Shown here: piece by piece, positions 24,178 through 35,835 of the stretch
Layout of the letters: the number at the start of each line of letters is the position of its first letter
Position numbering within the stretch: the stretch's first letter is position 1
From: Ectocarpus siliculosus
Taxonomy: Eukaryota > Sar > Phaeophyceae > Ectocarpales > Ectocarpaceae
Direction: 5' to 3'
NCBI GenBank assembly: GCA_000310025.1
Contig: FN649728.1
Span: 3,783,965-3,847,964, forward strand
Length of the DNA: 64,000 nucleotides
Notes under the pieces: model-generated
What the model was told of the DNA's origin: nothing
The model's input: only the letters and a program-made list of their open reading frames with translations
Databases searched by the model: none
Position numbers and translations under genes: made by a program

Positions 24178-27100
24178 CATCCGGTTGTCCTCTCCTTCCA
24201 CGCTTCTCGTTTCCCCGGTGCTTAACCCGGTTGGCGTCAGCCTGCTCGTGTCAGCGATCACCCCCGCCGCCACCGTACCCGCGGTCGCAAGCGCCGTCAC
24301 TGGAGAATCGCCGATAACCGCCGTCTGCTTCTGCCGCGAAACGGGAGGTTCTACCACGGAGGGGGGCGAGGAGGGGGGGGGTAACCCGGGGCGCCGCACT
24401 CTTGTGGTGATTTTATCGCGGGCCGCTGCTGCCGCCAACGTGAGCGCCACGGCGAGCAAGGCTGCTAGCGCCAGCGTCAGCAGCAGGCACGTGAATGGAG
24501 ACTTGGATAAGCAGTCGAGCGCAGCTAGAAGACCGTTTGCGCCATCGTTCCGGTTGTTTCCACAACCGATGCCGACGCTCACACAGCCGGCGCCGCCACA
24601 GCTGCTGACGGTGCTGTCACAAGGATAATGATCATCCTTGTCCAGCGTGGACTGTGCACGCGACGGTGGTCTTAGCCCGCCGCCGTCGGGCAATGCCCCG
24701 GGACAAGCAGTCACTCCCGACAGCGAGGCGGGCCATTGCATGTGTCGTAGAAGCTGATGTGCCGTGATCCGCCGTTCGTTGTTGTTGTTGTTTATGGCAG
24801 CATTGATGTCGTTGGTGTTGATGTCATGGGCAAACATCATCGTTGTCCGTGCAGCCGTCGTTAAGTAGCACGGATTTTTGGCGGTTGTCAGCCGCCAAGG
24901 ATTTTGAGTTGTTCAAGTAATCGCAAGACGCAGGAGGTCGCCACCCCGCCAGCGTGGTGAACACAAGATACAATGGTAGATGCACGCGAACATCGTGTGA
25001 CATGTTAGGAGAAATAGAGGAGGGGGGGAGGGCGCATGATTCACAAAGGTTATCGGGATTTTTTTCCGTCGCTGTACTGCCAACACAAGTGCACCCGAGC
25101 AATCAACGAGGACCAAAACCCATTTTCCGCCATGTAGCCTGGCCGAATAAAAAATCACCGTTGCTGATTCTCATACCTAACAATTAACCTTCCAGCCTGG
25201 CAGCAACTACCAACCAGCAGCGTTCACTCAGTCGACCCGTTCGGCCAAGCAACACGCTTTTCCTTGACCACTCGAACCAATCCCACTCTTCCATGGACGA
25301 CCCTTGAGACGCCCAAGCTGTTCAACAACAAAAAAACTCTCCAACGGCGCACCCCCATCCCGTCCACAACCAGGCCCGGAGATCCCTCACCTGTACTGTC
25401 TCAGAAGCGGAGTCGTACCTCGCCGCCTCCTTCCCCGAAACGTAAGAAGCGCCGTCCGCGGTGACACCCTCCATCAGCCGGAACGAAACGTCCATCCCCA
25501 TGCGGTTACCGAGATCGTCCATCTCGACCTGTTTCACGCCAAGTGACCAGCAGTGGAAGCAAAGGATGGGCGTCGAAAAGAGTAAGGGAGCCGACAACGG
25601 GATGCCGCTACGTGCTGTCGTGGCGAAAGGAGAGGTGCATGCAGCGCACGTGTGGAGTGGCCATCAGCAACCCCGGGCTGGTGGCTAAAAGGGCGGGTGC
25701 GCTGCGAACACTAATCACGCTCCCGGCTACAATCGACACGATATCAACACTTCGGGTCTCGTGATGTGCTGCTTCCGCGATGTACACGCAACGGAGAGCT
25801 CGACAAGTTGCGGTAAGGCATGGGAATAAGACGAAAGAGACACGGAGGTCCGTCGAAAAATGAAACACACCATTCGCGGGAAAACTTCACCAGCATGCAC
25901 GCAGCTCCTTAGTAATTCTGCGCACGGATGATCCGGTAGGTGGGTGTCGCTCGAGGTATATTTTCTTCTCCGGTGATTTCTTCTCTCCTACACCATGGCT
26001 TTCTAGGACCGGGAGAGGGCGGTGTTTCGAGTGGTGTGATTTTTCCCTTCACAAAGGGCTTGTGACGACCTGAGCTGCGTTCCGAAACAACGGAACCTGG
26101 CAGCATACAAGATTGCCCTGCACCGAACACAAACAAAAAGCTGAGAATGACTCTCGAATCCTGACGACGGGGGGGGGGGGTGTCCGTGCGTGGAACGAAG
26201 TTGTCCAGCCGAGCCGCCATCCTACGCCCAGAGAGAGTTGCACAAGCGGGGTACTGCAGCCTCCACTATGCACAGTCTAGACGTTGCGAAACTTTCGCGT
26301 CGCGGCAACCCGCAATCAGCCACCCCTGCGGGGCGCGACGCGCCGCACGTCACACGACAGGTGTACCCCTCGGAAAAAAAAAACGCACCTTGCCAGATAG
26401 ACCCTCGAACCCAACGCCGGCTGCCAGCCCCGCCCATCCGCCGTCTCCGACCCTCCCAACTCTTCTGCCCGCCGCGGCGAGGACGCGCATGCCCAGCTCG
26501 ACGGCGTCAAACATCAGCGCGGTCGCCGTGAGGAGCCCCCGAGGGACGCCATCGTCAGGACTAGCACGGTAGTCTCCGGCTGCTCCCGGGCAAACCCTGC
26601 CGCCTCCCCCGCCCCAGCGATTCGTCTCGTCGCCGTCGCCGTCGCCGTCGCCGCCCTCTTCGACCGCTCCTACCGCTGCTCCGCCACCACGTCCGTCAGA
26701 GCGGTGGCCAGAGGTATCACAGCAGGGTGACCACGGAGCAGAACAAGCCCCGCCATCGGGGCTGCCGCCGGCCCCGCAAGCAGCACGTGAAGGCGGTGTC
26801 CCCCGCGGGCCCGAGGGACCAGAGAAAGGGACCACCGGAGACGCATCTCCCGCCGGCGGCGGGAAAAAATCCGACGCAAGGCCCTCGCGTCCGAGAGCGA
26901 CGGCGGGGTCCATGCACGCTTCCACGCTCGTGCGGGAGGTCGGCATCAGCGCCCAGTCTATCGACAGGGCGCCGGACATCGAGGAGAGGGCCAGAGCGTC
27001 TCGTCCGTCGTCTCTGCCCGCGGGGGTGTTTCGTCGTGTAGAACACACCGGGTGGTGAGGAGGATGCCGGACAACAGAGCGGCAAGGACAGAGAGGTTGT

Positions 27101-30100
27101 GGTATCACGAGGGTGGAGATGGTACAAGAAATGGCGAAAAAGCAGCGCCAACGAGAGGACGATTTTTGCCGCCGAGGGAGATTAAGACAAGGCGACCGAC
27201 GTCTTCGCGCTCCCAGTTCTAGCCTCTTCTTCGGAAACGAAGTACCCGTTACCGTGAAGAGCTACGTAAAAAAGACGGTTCTATTTAGTCGGAGCCTCCG
27301 TTACGAAAGGCAATCACACCAACCGAGGCGAAAGAGCATCAAGGGGTCAAAGGCGACAAGTTCATCAACTGCAGTTGACCAGGATATAGAAGACACTTCA
27401 CAGCGAAAGAAGCGGTGACTGCGACAAAATGCCTGCGTTGTAACTCTGTCTATCTTGTCGAGATCTTTCCTAAAACATTTTATCATTTGATTGTCGCCTT
27501 CTCACCATCGTGGAGCAATCGAGCTTTCAAAGTTGGTCCAGGGGGCGTGGTAACTTATCCAACCTACTGAATGCAGCGCGTGAACGCGAGAGCATGCGCA
27601 CGCTGAGGGCCGTGTCTACCCTGCTGGTGTGAGCTACCGAACTACGCACCTCCCGCAAGCGGCCGCGCTGGCATGGCATGTCGGATCACGCGCTGCGGAC
27701 AGGAGAAGCCACGCTCGCTCCGACTTGAGGCCCCGCATCGCCGCGAACGTCATAACCTTTTCGTGGATGTTGTTGGTGGTGGTGTTGGCGGTATGGGCAA
27801 TGGCATCAGAGGGACGTTGTATTCCAAGTTAGTGTGGAACCACCCCTTTGCGGCTGCGGAAGGAGCCACGCGGGGTCGGCAAGCCGCACTTAGTTAGTTA
27901 CCCCCCTAAGGCTACGGAAGGAGTTCGGGGGTTTCAACCCGCACTATACGGCGGGCTCCTTGACCGAGTCTGTCGACGATGGTGGCGGGGCAAACAGAAA
28001 CGCGCGCGGAGGTGTGGATGGAGTAACCATACGTGATGAAAGCGCGTGCCAGTTCGTCCCATCTATTCTGGCGCCAGTCTACACACCTCTCGGCGTGTAT
28101 TTCTGATGCATCAGTCGGGGTCACACAGGCAGAAGGTCCCCCAAGAGCTCTATTTTCTTTTTTTCTTTTTTTCGTGAACCAAACACAATCGTGTACAAAC
28201 AGTGTGGTGTGGTCGCTGCTTGAGCCAAGTTCTCAGCAGGGCCAATCCCCGTCCCCCAACCCCCCCTCCCACGCCCCTGTTTGGTTCACCTGGCGGTAGT
28301 CGGCGCACTCGCCCAGAACGATCACCACGCTGTCTCTCCCCGCTCGCACCGCCTCCACCGCTTTGCGAACCCCCTTGGCATCCCCCGCGCCCGCCTTGCA
28401 AGATTCGCCGCCGTCGAACCCGGCGTACACGCCCACGGAGCCCCCTTGCCCCTCCAGCACCCGCCTCATCTTTGTGGCGACGAAACGGCACGGAAGATTG
28501 GTTTGTTCTTGGTGGACAGAGCTGTGCCGTGTCGTTGCACTCCGACACGAAACAAAGTGAAAAAGCAATGGATTGAAAACAGAAGCGGGGGGTGTTTGCA
28601 TTTGTGTACGTATCATTCTCATGTTTTTCGTGCTTCGGCACATCGTTCCCTCGCGGCAGCAAGACATTTTTTCATACTCGCTTCTCAGGGAGACGCAGGG
28701 GGCTCGTCGGTACAACACCGCGCATGCCCGAGGACCGTCAGCCATCCGCGGCCAGTGCAATCGACGTTCAAAGTCGCTGCGACAAAGATCCATGTGGAAC
28801 ATGTGCATATGGGCGTGAACCGGGGGTCTGTTGGCAGTTGAAGCCCGCGCGTGGGGAGGAGGAGGGGGGGCGATTCGGACGCAGGTTTTCCGCACCTGCT
28901 GCGCCAGAGATGTATAGGCGAGCCCCCTTAACGGCCCTTCGGCAAATAGGATGCTTGTTACCACCGCTTCCCCCGAGCCTTGCCGCTTGTAGAGCGAGCC
29001 CACCGCCAAGGAGAATTCGTCGCTCGCACCCACCACGCGCAGAAATGTCGGGTGCAGCAACTGCATCGGTGTGGCGTTTTCACGAACGTTGCCCAATCAA
29101 GAAAGGGTCATGTCGGGTTACAAGGCATACGGCGGAGGCGCGTCGGCCACGGGTAAAACTTGACTTTGCCTTCTTGGGGTTATTGATGTCAGCGATGATG
29201 CCGTTACAGCGTTGCAGCTGCTCTAGAGGACGACTCTGGCCGGCGCTTCTACCGGGGTAATCCTCAAAACTGTAAAAGACTGGTGGTAGCGGCGGCGGCG
29301 GCGGCGGTGATTATGGATAGCGGCGGTTTCGTGGTGCCGATGGCCATATGGTAGTTCCGCCGCAGTCGACGATGTGTTACGTCAACCATCTACGGTGTTT
29401 TTGATACGCAAAACCTCGTCTGTTGAGCGCACCGGGGGGCAAGCATTTCCACCCGAACCATTCCGCACACAGCGTCAATCCAACAGAAAATCCCTCTCAA
29501 CACCTCATGGGGCTCAACGTGCATGTATGTGTGCGTCTGGTGTCCGCATCCTTTTACCTTGTCCGACAAATGGGCCGCAGAACACGCCCACGACACTACC
29601 GGCACCCCCCTCCTGGCCGCCAACGCGCTCGCTGCCGCCGCCGAGGAGCAGCAGGCCGGGCCGACTATCAGGTCCACGCCGTACGTGTCCAACAGCACTT
29701 CCGTCGCATCGTACGCCTGGGTAGGTGGGTAGGTACGGCGAGGTTCCCCGAAAACATTGATTTATCATCCTTTTTCGAATGGCAATCTTGGTCGGCACCA
29801 TTTTTTTCTTCCAAACTTTCGAACGACATCCATGGCAAAAACAGCCGCACACACTTTCCGTAAGATAGCTTCGGCCACCTATAATAGTAGGCCCGACGAA
29901 AAGGGGACTACAGGGCCCACGAGGAGGGGGGCCGAATCCTATTAATCTTCTCTCCCTCTCCGGCCCCCTTCCAAGTTAACATTAAACGGGTCAGTGGTAG
30001 TGCACAAGGTGCTCGGGGTGTGATACGGCCGGTCGGTGGTCCACGGGGAGAGATGGCTTCCCCCGACACTATAATAGGCTAAGGTGCTTTTTGCTTGAAA

Positions 30101-30286
30101 AAGGGCGCGTTCAGAGGCCGCTCACCTTCTGGGCGTCGCACGCGGAGTCGTGCCACACCCACTCCACCCTGTCCCCCCTTGCGAAAACGCCGCCCGAGCC
30201 CCCGAAACCTCTGGCTGCCGCCTGTACGGCCGCTTGCGCCACCGCCGGGTACAGCGGAGATCCCAGCCCCCAGTCCACAAGAAACC
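17691..30286 (-). CDS. Receptor kinase: ANF-receptor-like ectodomain, TM, kinase
   Basis: Sixteen exons (minus): 30126-30286, 29558-29716, 28896-29060, 28290-28469, 27650-27756, 26389-27013, 25391-25528, 23530-24753, 22980-23088, 22455-22540, 21588-21656, 20863-20990, 19967-20117, 19004-19196, 18594-18673, 17691-17885. All joins keep frame, giving 1,255 residues. An N-terminal exon with the signal peptide is missing, because the first exon begins mid-codon. Residues 1-511 match a type-1 periplasmic-binding (ANF receptor) fold: VDLIVGPACCSSAAA, HPTFLRVVGASDEF, SVVIVLGECADYRQ, and FEGLSGK followed by VEMDDLGNRMG. A Cys-rich stalk precedes one TM helix at about 596-622 (TCLLLTLALAALLAVALT). A 300-residue Pro/Ala/Ser juxtamembrane follows. 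The kinase spans about 930-1225: GSGTFAQV, VAVK (Lys 963), helix-C Glu 979, HRDLKPQN (Asp 1067), DFG (1085), APE (1108-1110), RPTF. All catalytic residues are present. The likely role is ligand sensing at the plasma membrane with cytoplasmic phosphorylation. Ligand unknown. Confidence 0.88.
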
Positions 30287-31967
30287 CTGATGGTGTGAAC
30301 CGACGCCATGTGCTGTTATGGCATGGGACGGGATATCGGAAAAAAATATTGTGCCCGCCCTCCCCCTCCCCTTCGAACCGGTCCATGAAATAAGGCGTTC
30401 ACGGGGTATGCCTCACTCCCGCCGGAACTGGACTGCCGTACAGTCTAATACCGGCCGGTAGGGCTCGCTTAGTTATAGTTACCCCTACTTTTTCCAGCAA
30501 GATTTTTTTAGAGTTGACATGCGAAACAATTTTTGGCATAAATTACAGAGTGCCGAAGGCATCGAAAACCGAAAACTGATTCACCAACAGTCGGGGGGCA
30601 ATGGCGGCTATTCTCGTAAACGGCGCGAAATTGACCCGAAACGCCACATAGTTGGCCCGAACAGATGAACAGTTATCCCGCAGAAACATGTTCTTCTCCC
30701 GCTCTGAGTTTGCTGTGCTGACTCCCTAATCACCGCCTGTCTGTGCCGGCATGCTCACCCCGATCAGTTCTCCAATCAAATGTGACGGGATTGGCGGCGA
30801 TGCCCTGATTGGATGGAGGAAAACCTCGTGTCACTACAAATAAACCGCTAAACTTGGACCATGTGTACGGGCGAGTAACGTAGGCGTGAAAGCGGCGTAC
30901 AGATAGCGCCCGCACATATGGTGCTTAAGTTCTTATGTTCGATGCAAGTTGAGCATGAAGTTCTCGAGTGCGGGCGCTGTCTGTATCAAAAAAATACCGT
31001 CTGTGGGTCCTGTGCGCGCTCATCATCCTAGTATTACAGTAGATACCACACCTGCACTCACATGAAAGTCGAAAACATGAAAATATGAAAATATTATTTA
31101 CACGTCTATCTATGGAGGCTACCGCAGTTGTCGAGGACACAAGCAACGACATGGAACAGGGAGCAGGAGTTCTGAGCCCACTACATGTTTGCTGTTTCTT
31201 GTTTGGAAGGATGACTGCCGGCCCGAGCCTTCTACTGCTGCTGAAGACAGGCTCGTGTTGCAGTCTCGCTTTCAATCTCTCTGTCCGTCTCTCCCTCTCT
31301 TTGTGTGTGTTTCTTCTGTCTCTGCCTTTCTCCGTACCTCACCTATCTTGACTGTTGCCCCCTCACATGCATGCCTCACCACCAATCCGCTCACCAGCAG
31401 AATCGACCACCGCAAACCCATGCTTGCGGCGCCGCTGCTCCTTCTTGTCTGTCACGGCCGAACGGACAAGGAGATACAGCAGCTCTTTAGACCTTCCTGA
31501 AGTGAACAGTAAAGACCCCCCCCCCCCCGTTGCTTGTCAGCAATTTGCGCCCCAAGTGCTTTCCGGGTCGTGGGTGCAGCAACAGCTGCGCAACACCTAC
31601 ACCAGCTGTCGACGAAGCAAGTAGATCTAGCTGCAGCCAGCTGCAGCAAACAACAACAATCGATGACATATCTGACACATCGCTGGACTTTTTTGCTGAG
31701 GTTTCGCCGCATTCTTGATGACCGATAGACCGAACAGTCAATGCGGATGCCTCCAGAACTCTTACACACTGACTGAGACAATAAACAGAGGGCACGACCA
31801 CACGCCTTCGGGGAAAGAGAGAGCATTAGCTCGGCCCATGAAGGTTGCGGAAGCCTTGTTGCCCACTTCTTACGTGTGATACTTCTATGCAACGATGCAT
31901 ACATGTCTGAATATATGTGGTTTTGGTGGCGGGGGTTTGTTTGCAGGTCCAGGTCTGTCTTGCGCCG

Positions 31968-31998
<31 letters not shown>

Positions 31999-33190
31999 CT
32001 CGTACTGCGTTGACTGCTGTCGCTACGCTACGACTTTTCCGGGGATGTTGCCTCATTTATAGCTGTAGATCTCACGTACGCGTGGGGTCGCAAGCATTGC
32101 CGAGTACGAACCTCTATACCGAGGTCAGGACGTCCGAGTTAGAGAAACTAATTAGGAGGGGGGCGGCAACGATCCTCGAGAGTTTTTTTCAAACAACATG
32201 AGCCCTTCACAACTACAGAGTTGGACGTGATCGATTCACACATGGCAATGTGGGTGATACGCAATCATCCCAACAACATTTTGTACACGCATGTATGTAT
32301 GACGATCATATCACACAACATCAGTGGCTGCGTGGTACACTCGGCGTTCCCTCACCAGGCAGGTGCATCCTTTCTGTGTGGAGAAAATCTCGGAATTTCG
32401 GGGAAAACATACCGAACTTTTGACAAAACTCAACACCCTGCTTTTCAAAATAGACACGAGCAAAATTCTCGTTTACTTGTAGGCAAAGCTTGTCAGCAAA
32501 GCTACAAGCGCTTGCAACACGAAGTCAACCGTGAGCACATGTCGAGTCGACCTCCTGCATCGCACAACAATTACCAACGGTACGCGTTTGGATTGCAGTC
32601 TCGACAGCTTGCAAAAACCGTACAGCACACCCTAATGGTGCCTCAACAGAGGGGGCCGAGAAAAGGAAGAAACGCATTTCAAGGTACAAGGGCCATATCA
32701 TTGTGCGAGGCCCAACGTTTCTCGGAGAGAGCGTTGTGGCGGCGCAACAGGACACGACCAGCACGAGACTAGTTGAAGCATGTATGCTACACGATGTACC
32801 AGTGACGCGAGGCATATCTGTCTCATCACCCAAAAACTCGCACGCACGTCATTCACCACACACCCCTCTTTTGGGAATGTCTTTGCGAAGCACGAAGCGA
32901 GACGCGATGACACCCGGCATCCCCCAACGGAAATCGAATCAAAACTGCTACGTCTTCCTTTTGGCAGCACCGACACGGCGCTCGATGTCAGCAATTGCAC
33001 GTAAAGCAAACCAAAACAAACGATATTTAGACAAATGGTGCGCCTGCAATCGTTCATCTCTTCGTTACTCCCCTTCCCCTGCACTGCTAGGGTCTGTCTT
33101 TCCTCGGCGGGATTCTCTCGTGCAGAACAAAACTTCCCCCTCCTTTGTCGGGTACCCGTTCCCATACTTGCAAACCAAGCTTTAAGAAGT
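30287..33190. other. Region upstream of the receptor kinase
   Basis: The missing signal-peptide exon of the receptor kinase should lie here on the minus strand, ending with one base of a split codon. I found no convincing hydrophobic start exon. Short frames on both strands carry no domains. A (CT)n run lies at 31969-31993 and poly-C at 31517-31530. Confidence 0.4.
31969..31993. repeat. (CT)n microsatellite
   Basis: An uninterrupted CT dinucleotide run of about 12 units in non-coding DNA. Confidence 0.9.
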
Positions 33191-33249
33191 TGGAGTATTT
33201 CCTGGAGTATTTCCTGGAGTATTTCCTGGAGTATTTCCTGGAGTATTTC
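33191..33249. repeat. 12-bp tandem repeat, 4.9 copies
   Basis: The unit TGGAGTATTTCC is repeated perfectly from 33191. Because 12 is a multiple of three, all frames stay open across it, which explains the odd SWSI, EILQ and SRKY repeat peptides that can be translated there. No gene is supported. Confidence 0.95.
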
Positions 33250-34438
33250 AAAACACAATGATGTGGCGTCAGGTTTAGTGATCCACCAAACTTGTACATT
33301 CCCGCCCGCAATGGGTCCTCGGGGTCCAATCCAGGGGGATAATCTGTTCTAGTACGGCACATGCTGTAGTACTATCCGTTCGCCGTGGCGCGCGGCACCC
33401 CTCTTTTTCGCAGCAAAGACGAACTCGCTACAATGCCAGGTTCCAAACTTCCGGAGAATGCAAATACTGCTGTTGTAGCCCCAAGTTTAAACGCTAGCGC
33501 CAGCGCCAGCGCCGTACAGCAGCGCTCCCGTCGCTGTCAGGTTGCCACAGCAAAGGTCGAACCAACGCGGTCTGTACGCACCCCAGCGGTGATCAATTTC
33601 TCCGAAAGCTTCAAGGCTGGGCATCAAGCTTATCGGGGTCATGGCGCTTCGTCGATCGCGGTCTCGGCTCCCGATACACTTGTGGCAAGGAGGAATACAG
33701 CCTTCCCAAAACAAAGTTGGCGTCAACGCGGGGGGACGGCGGCAGCATGAGAGTTCGTGATTGAAACGGGAAGAAAATGAGAAGACAGGAGGGAGAGCGG
33801 GAGGTTCCGAAAGCGGCAAGGAGATCACCCCCAGAGAGAGAGACGCACGTCTGGAGAGCGAACACGAGAGTTGGATAGACGACAGATGACGCACCCATCA
33901 GAGAGTCGAAGGACCCACCCAAGCAGGAACGACGCGTTGGTTTTGGTCCTGCTGACGAAAAAGGAAAAACTTGACGATCAAAAGGGTGAGTTACAGTCGG
34001 AGGGCACCCACAATCCAGCGCTACCCCCATGCAGACCGAGGGGAGTAAATCGGAGCTACTGCGCAACAACGGAAGTAAAATCATAGGCAAGAAAGCATTA
34101 GCTGCTTTGTGCCCGTTGATCGCAGCCTCTAGCTATGTTGTACTTGCGATGCCTGTGAACATGACGAGCTTTGATGCGGGGTCGCACAAAAATTACTCCA
34201 GGACTTGGGCAGGTCCTGCCCTCCAGTGACTTAGCGTATCCGCCACCGAACGTTCCTACCGCAGTGCTCTTTCTTTCGGAACCTAACTCTAGACCTAACC
34301 ACCAGGAGGATTCGACAAGTCACCACCTTCAAAATGCGGGCCACTTTGGGCCACTGACAAAAACTTTGGTAAGAGTTGTTCACGCGACTGAAATGGAAAG
34401 GATGTAATTGTCAGGTACAGACCGGTACATACATACAC
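33250..34438. other. No recognisable gene; possible 3' end of the secreted-protein gene
   Basis: Downstream (minus) exons of the gene at 34439-35392 probably continue into this stretch, since its last visible exon ends at a donor (CAG/GTGTATG). I could not identify them. Nothing else stands out. Confidence 0.35.
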
Positions 34439-35392
34439 CTGTGTTGCAGAATGCTGCTGTCGGCAAACTGATTTGCAGGGTTTTTGGAGTGCCACGCGAA
34501 ACCCTATCACTGGCAAGGATGCCAAATTCTCTATTTTGAGCAACGTTGCCATCGCGGCCGCGGGCTGCGGACGGTGCCACGGACAAGCAGGGGACTACGT
34601 AGACGCAAGTAGCCGTTGGACACTCTTGCAGGTGGCGTTTGGCGTCGTACAGAGTAGATGGTATCCCATGCCTCGTTTCAGGCAAAGGATGCAACTTGTC
34701 GCTCAGGGCTGCCAACTGCACATACTGCATTGCTTTGTAGCCGTCTGCGTACAGACCACTTGGTACCCGGTGTAGAAGTGATGCAACAAAGCTGGTTGGT
34801 GATTGCCTATGCACTTGTACAGCAGCGTACAGCAGTTACGTACAGTAAACACGGCAGTCACAGCAGCAGAGCGGCACATGCTCATGTTTGATGATGATCC
34901 ATCAAACTCGGCCTCCGCCAAGTTGATTGCAGTCAAACAAACAAGCGCACATTCATCGCTCACCCCCCTCACCTCTACATGAGCACGGCCTGTCGCTTCG
35001 TCCGCGTGGCTAATGTGCCACCGAACGACCGTAGCCGCCTCACCCCCCTCCCGCAAACACTCCGCCCTAACCCGTCTCTCGTATGACCCTGGGCTAGCTT
35101 GCAGAGGCAGGGCAAACTCTCTCAGCACCAGCTCTTGCTGGTCGTAGTCAGCAACGCCGCACATCATCGAGTAGCTCTTGTGGATGCTGTCGGCAGCGCA
35201 GAGTCTCCGGGTGCCCATTTCTTGCCTGGCAGCGCTGCGCCTCGGCAACGTCAGCAGCGTTACTGCCGATAAATGCCGATGTATTCTCCCTCGGCGTGAG
35301 GCGCCCGCGCTGCTGCCGATCGGTGCGGTGGAAATCAAAGCATCCGCAGCGGTATAGAGCCAGACAAACCAAGCAACGATGCTGTATTTCAT
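34439..35392 (-). CDS. Putative secreted protein, partial multi-exon model
   Basis: Three phase-0 exons: 34973-35392 (donor GAG/GTGAGG), 34599-34715 (acceptor GTGCAG, donor TAC/GTAGTC) and 34439-34564 (acceptor CCGCAG, donor CAG/GTGTATG). Together they give 221 residues, and the 3' exons are not identified. ATG 35392 opens a good signal peptide (MKYSIVAWFVWLYTAADAL, cleavage expected just after). The rest is a mixed, cysteine-containing sequence (for example CAADSIHKSYSMMCG, LQECPTATC) that looks globular and extracellular, with Cys pairs that could form disulfides. I do not recognise the family. The gene is head-to-head with the TBC gene, with 443 bp between start codons. The first exon is well supported by its signal peptide and donor; exons 2 and 3 are less sure. 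Confidence 0.55.
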
Positions 35393-35835
35393 GGCCTAAC
35401 CCGGCTATTAGGACTTAGCCTCTATGACACGGGTGGTGGTGTATAGCGATGTGCGTGCTCTGTGGAGCTGAATTTTGTCTGCAGTCCGACCCCACCAGCC
35501 ACGCCTGCGGACACTGCTGAGCGACCGACGACCCTGTACCTCAGAGGATACTGGGGTGGGTGGGGAGGTTCATTCAAGTCTTCCCGTCTGTCGGGTTCCA
35601 TTTGGGGCCGGTGTGATTTTGGTATAACCTCGTAACTGCACCTCCCAACCTATCTCCAGCCTCGGCCTCCAGTCCACTGGTTGACTACGTTTGGGGACTC
35701 GGACCTTGTTCACAGCAGTCCGGCCCTTCCTTTTGACTGGAGAGGATACAGCAGTCTTCCTGAGCGGAGAAGCCCCCGGCGTGAGACAGCGGAGCAACCT
35801 TTTTTTTGCTGCTGTTGACAGCAGCATCGGGAACT
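35393..35835. promoter_or_regulatory. Shared divergent promoter region
   Basis: 443 bp separate the start codon of the minus-strand secreted-protein gene from that of the plus-strand TBC gene, so both promoters must overlap or lie close. A poly-T run ends near 35810. No TATA box is evident. Assignment as a promoter follows from gene layout only. Confidence 0.4.

Noticed and set aside
33035-33352. Peptides with SWSI, EILQ or SRKY repeats on both strands
   Set aside because: Pure product of a 12-bp DNA tandem repeat that stays open in all frames.
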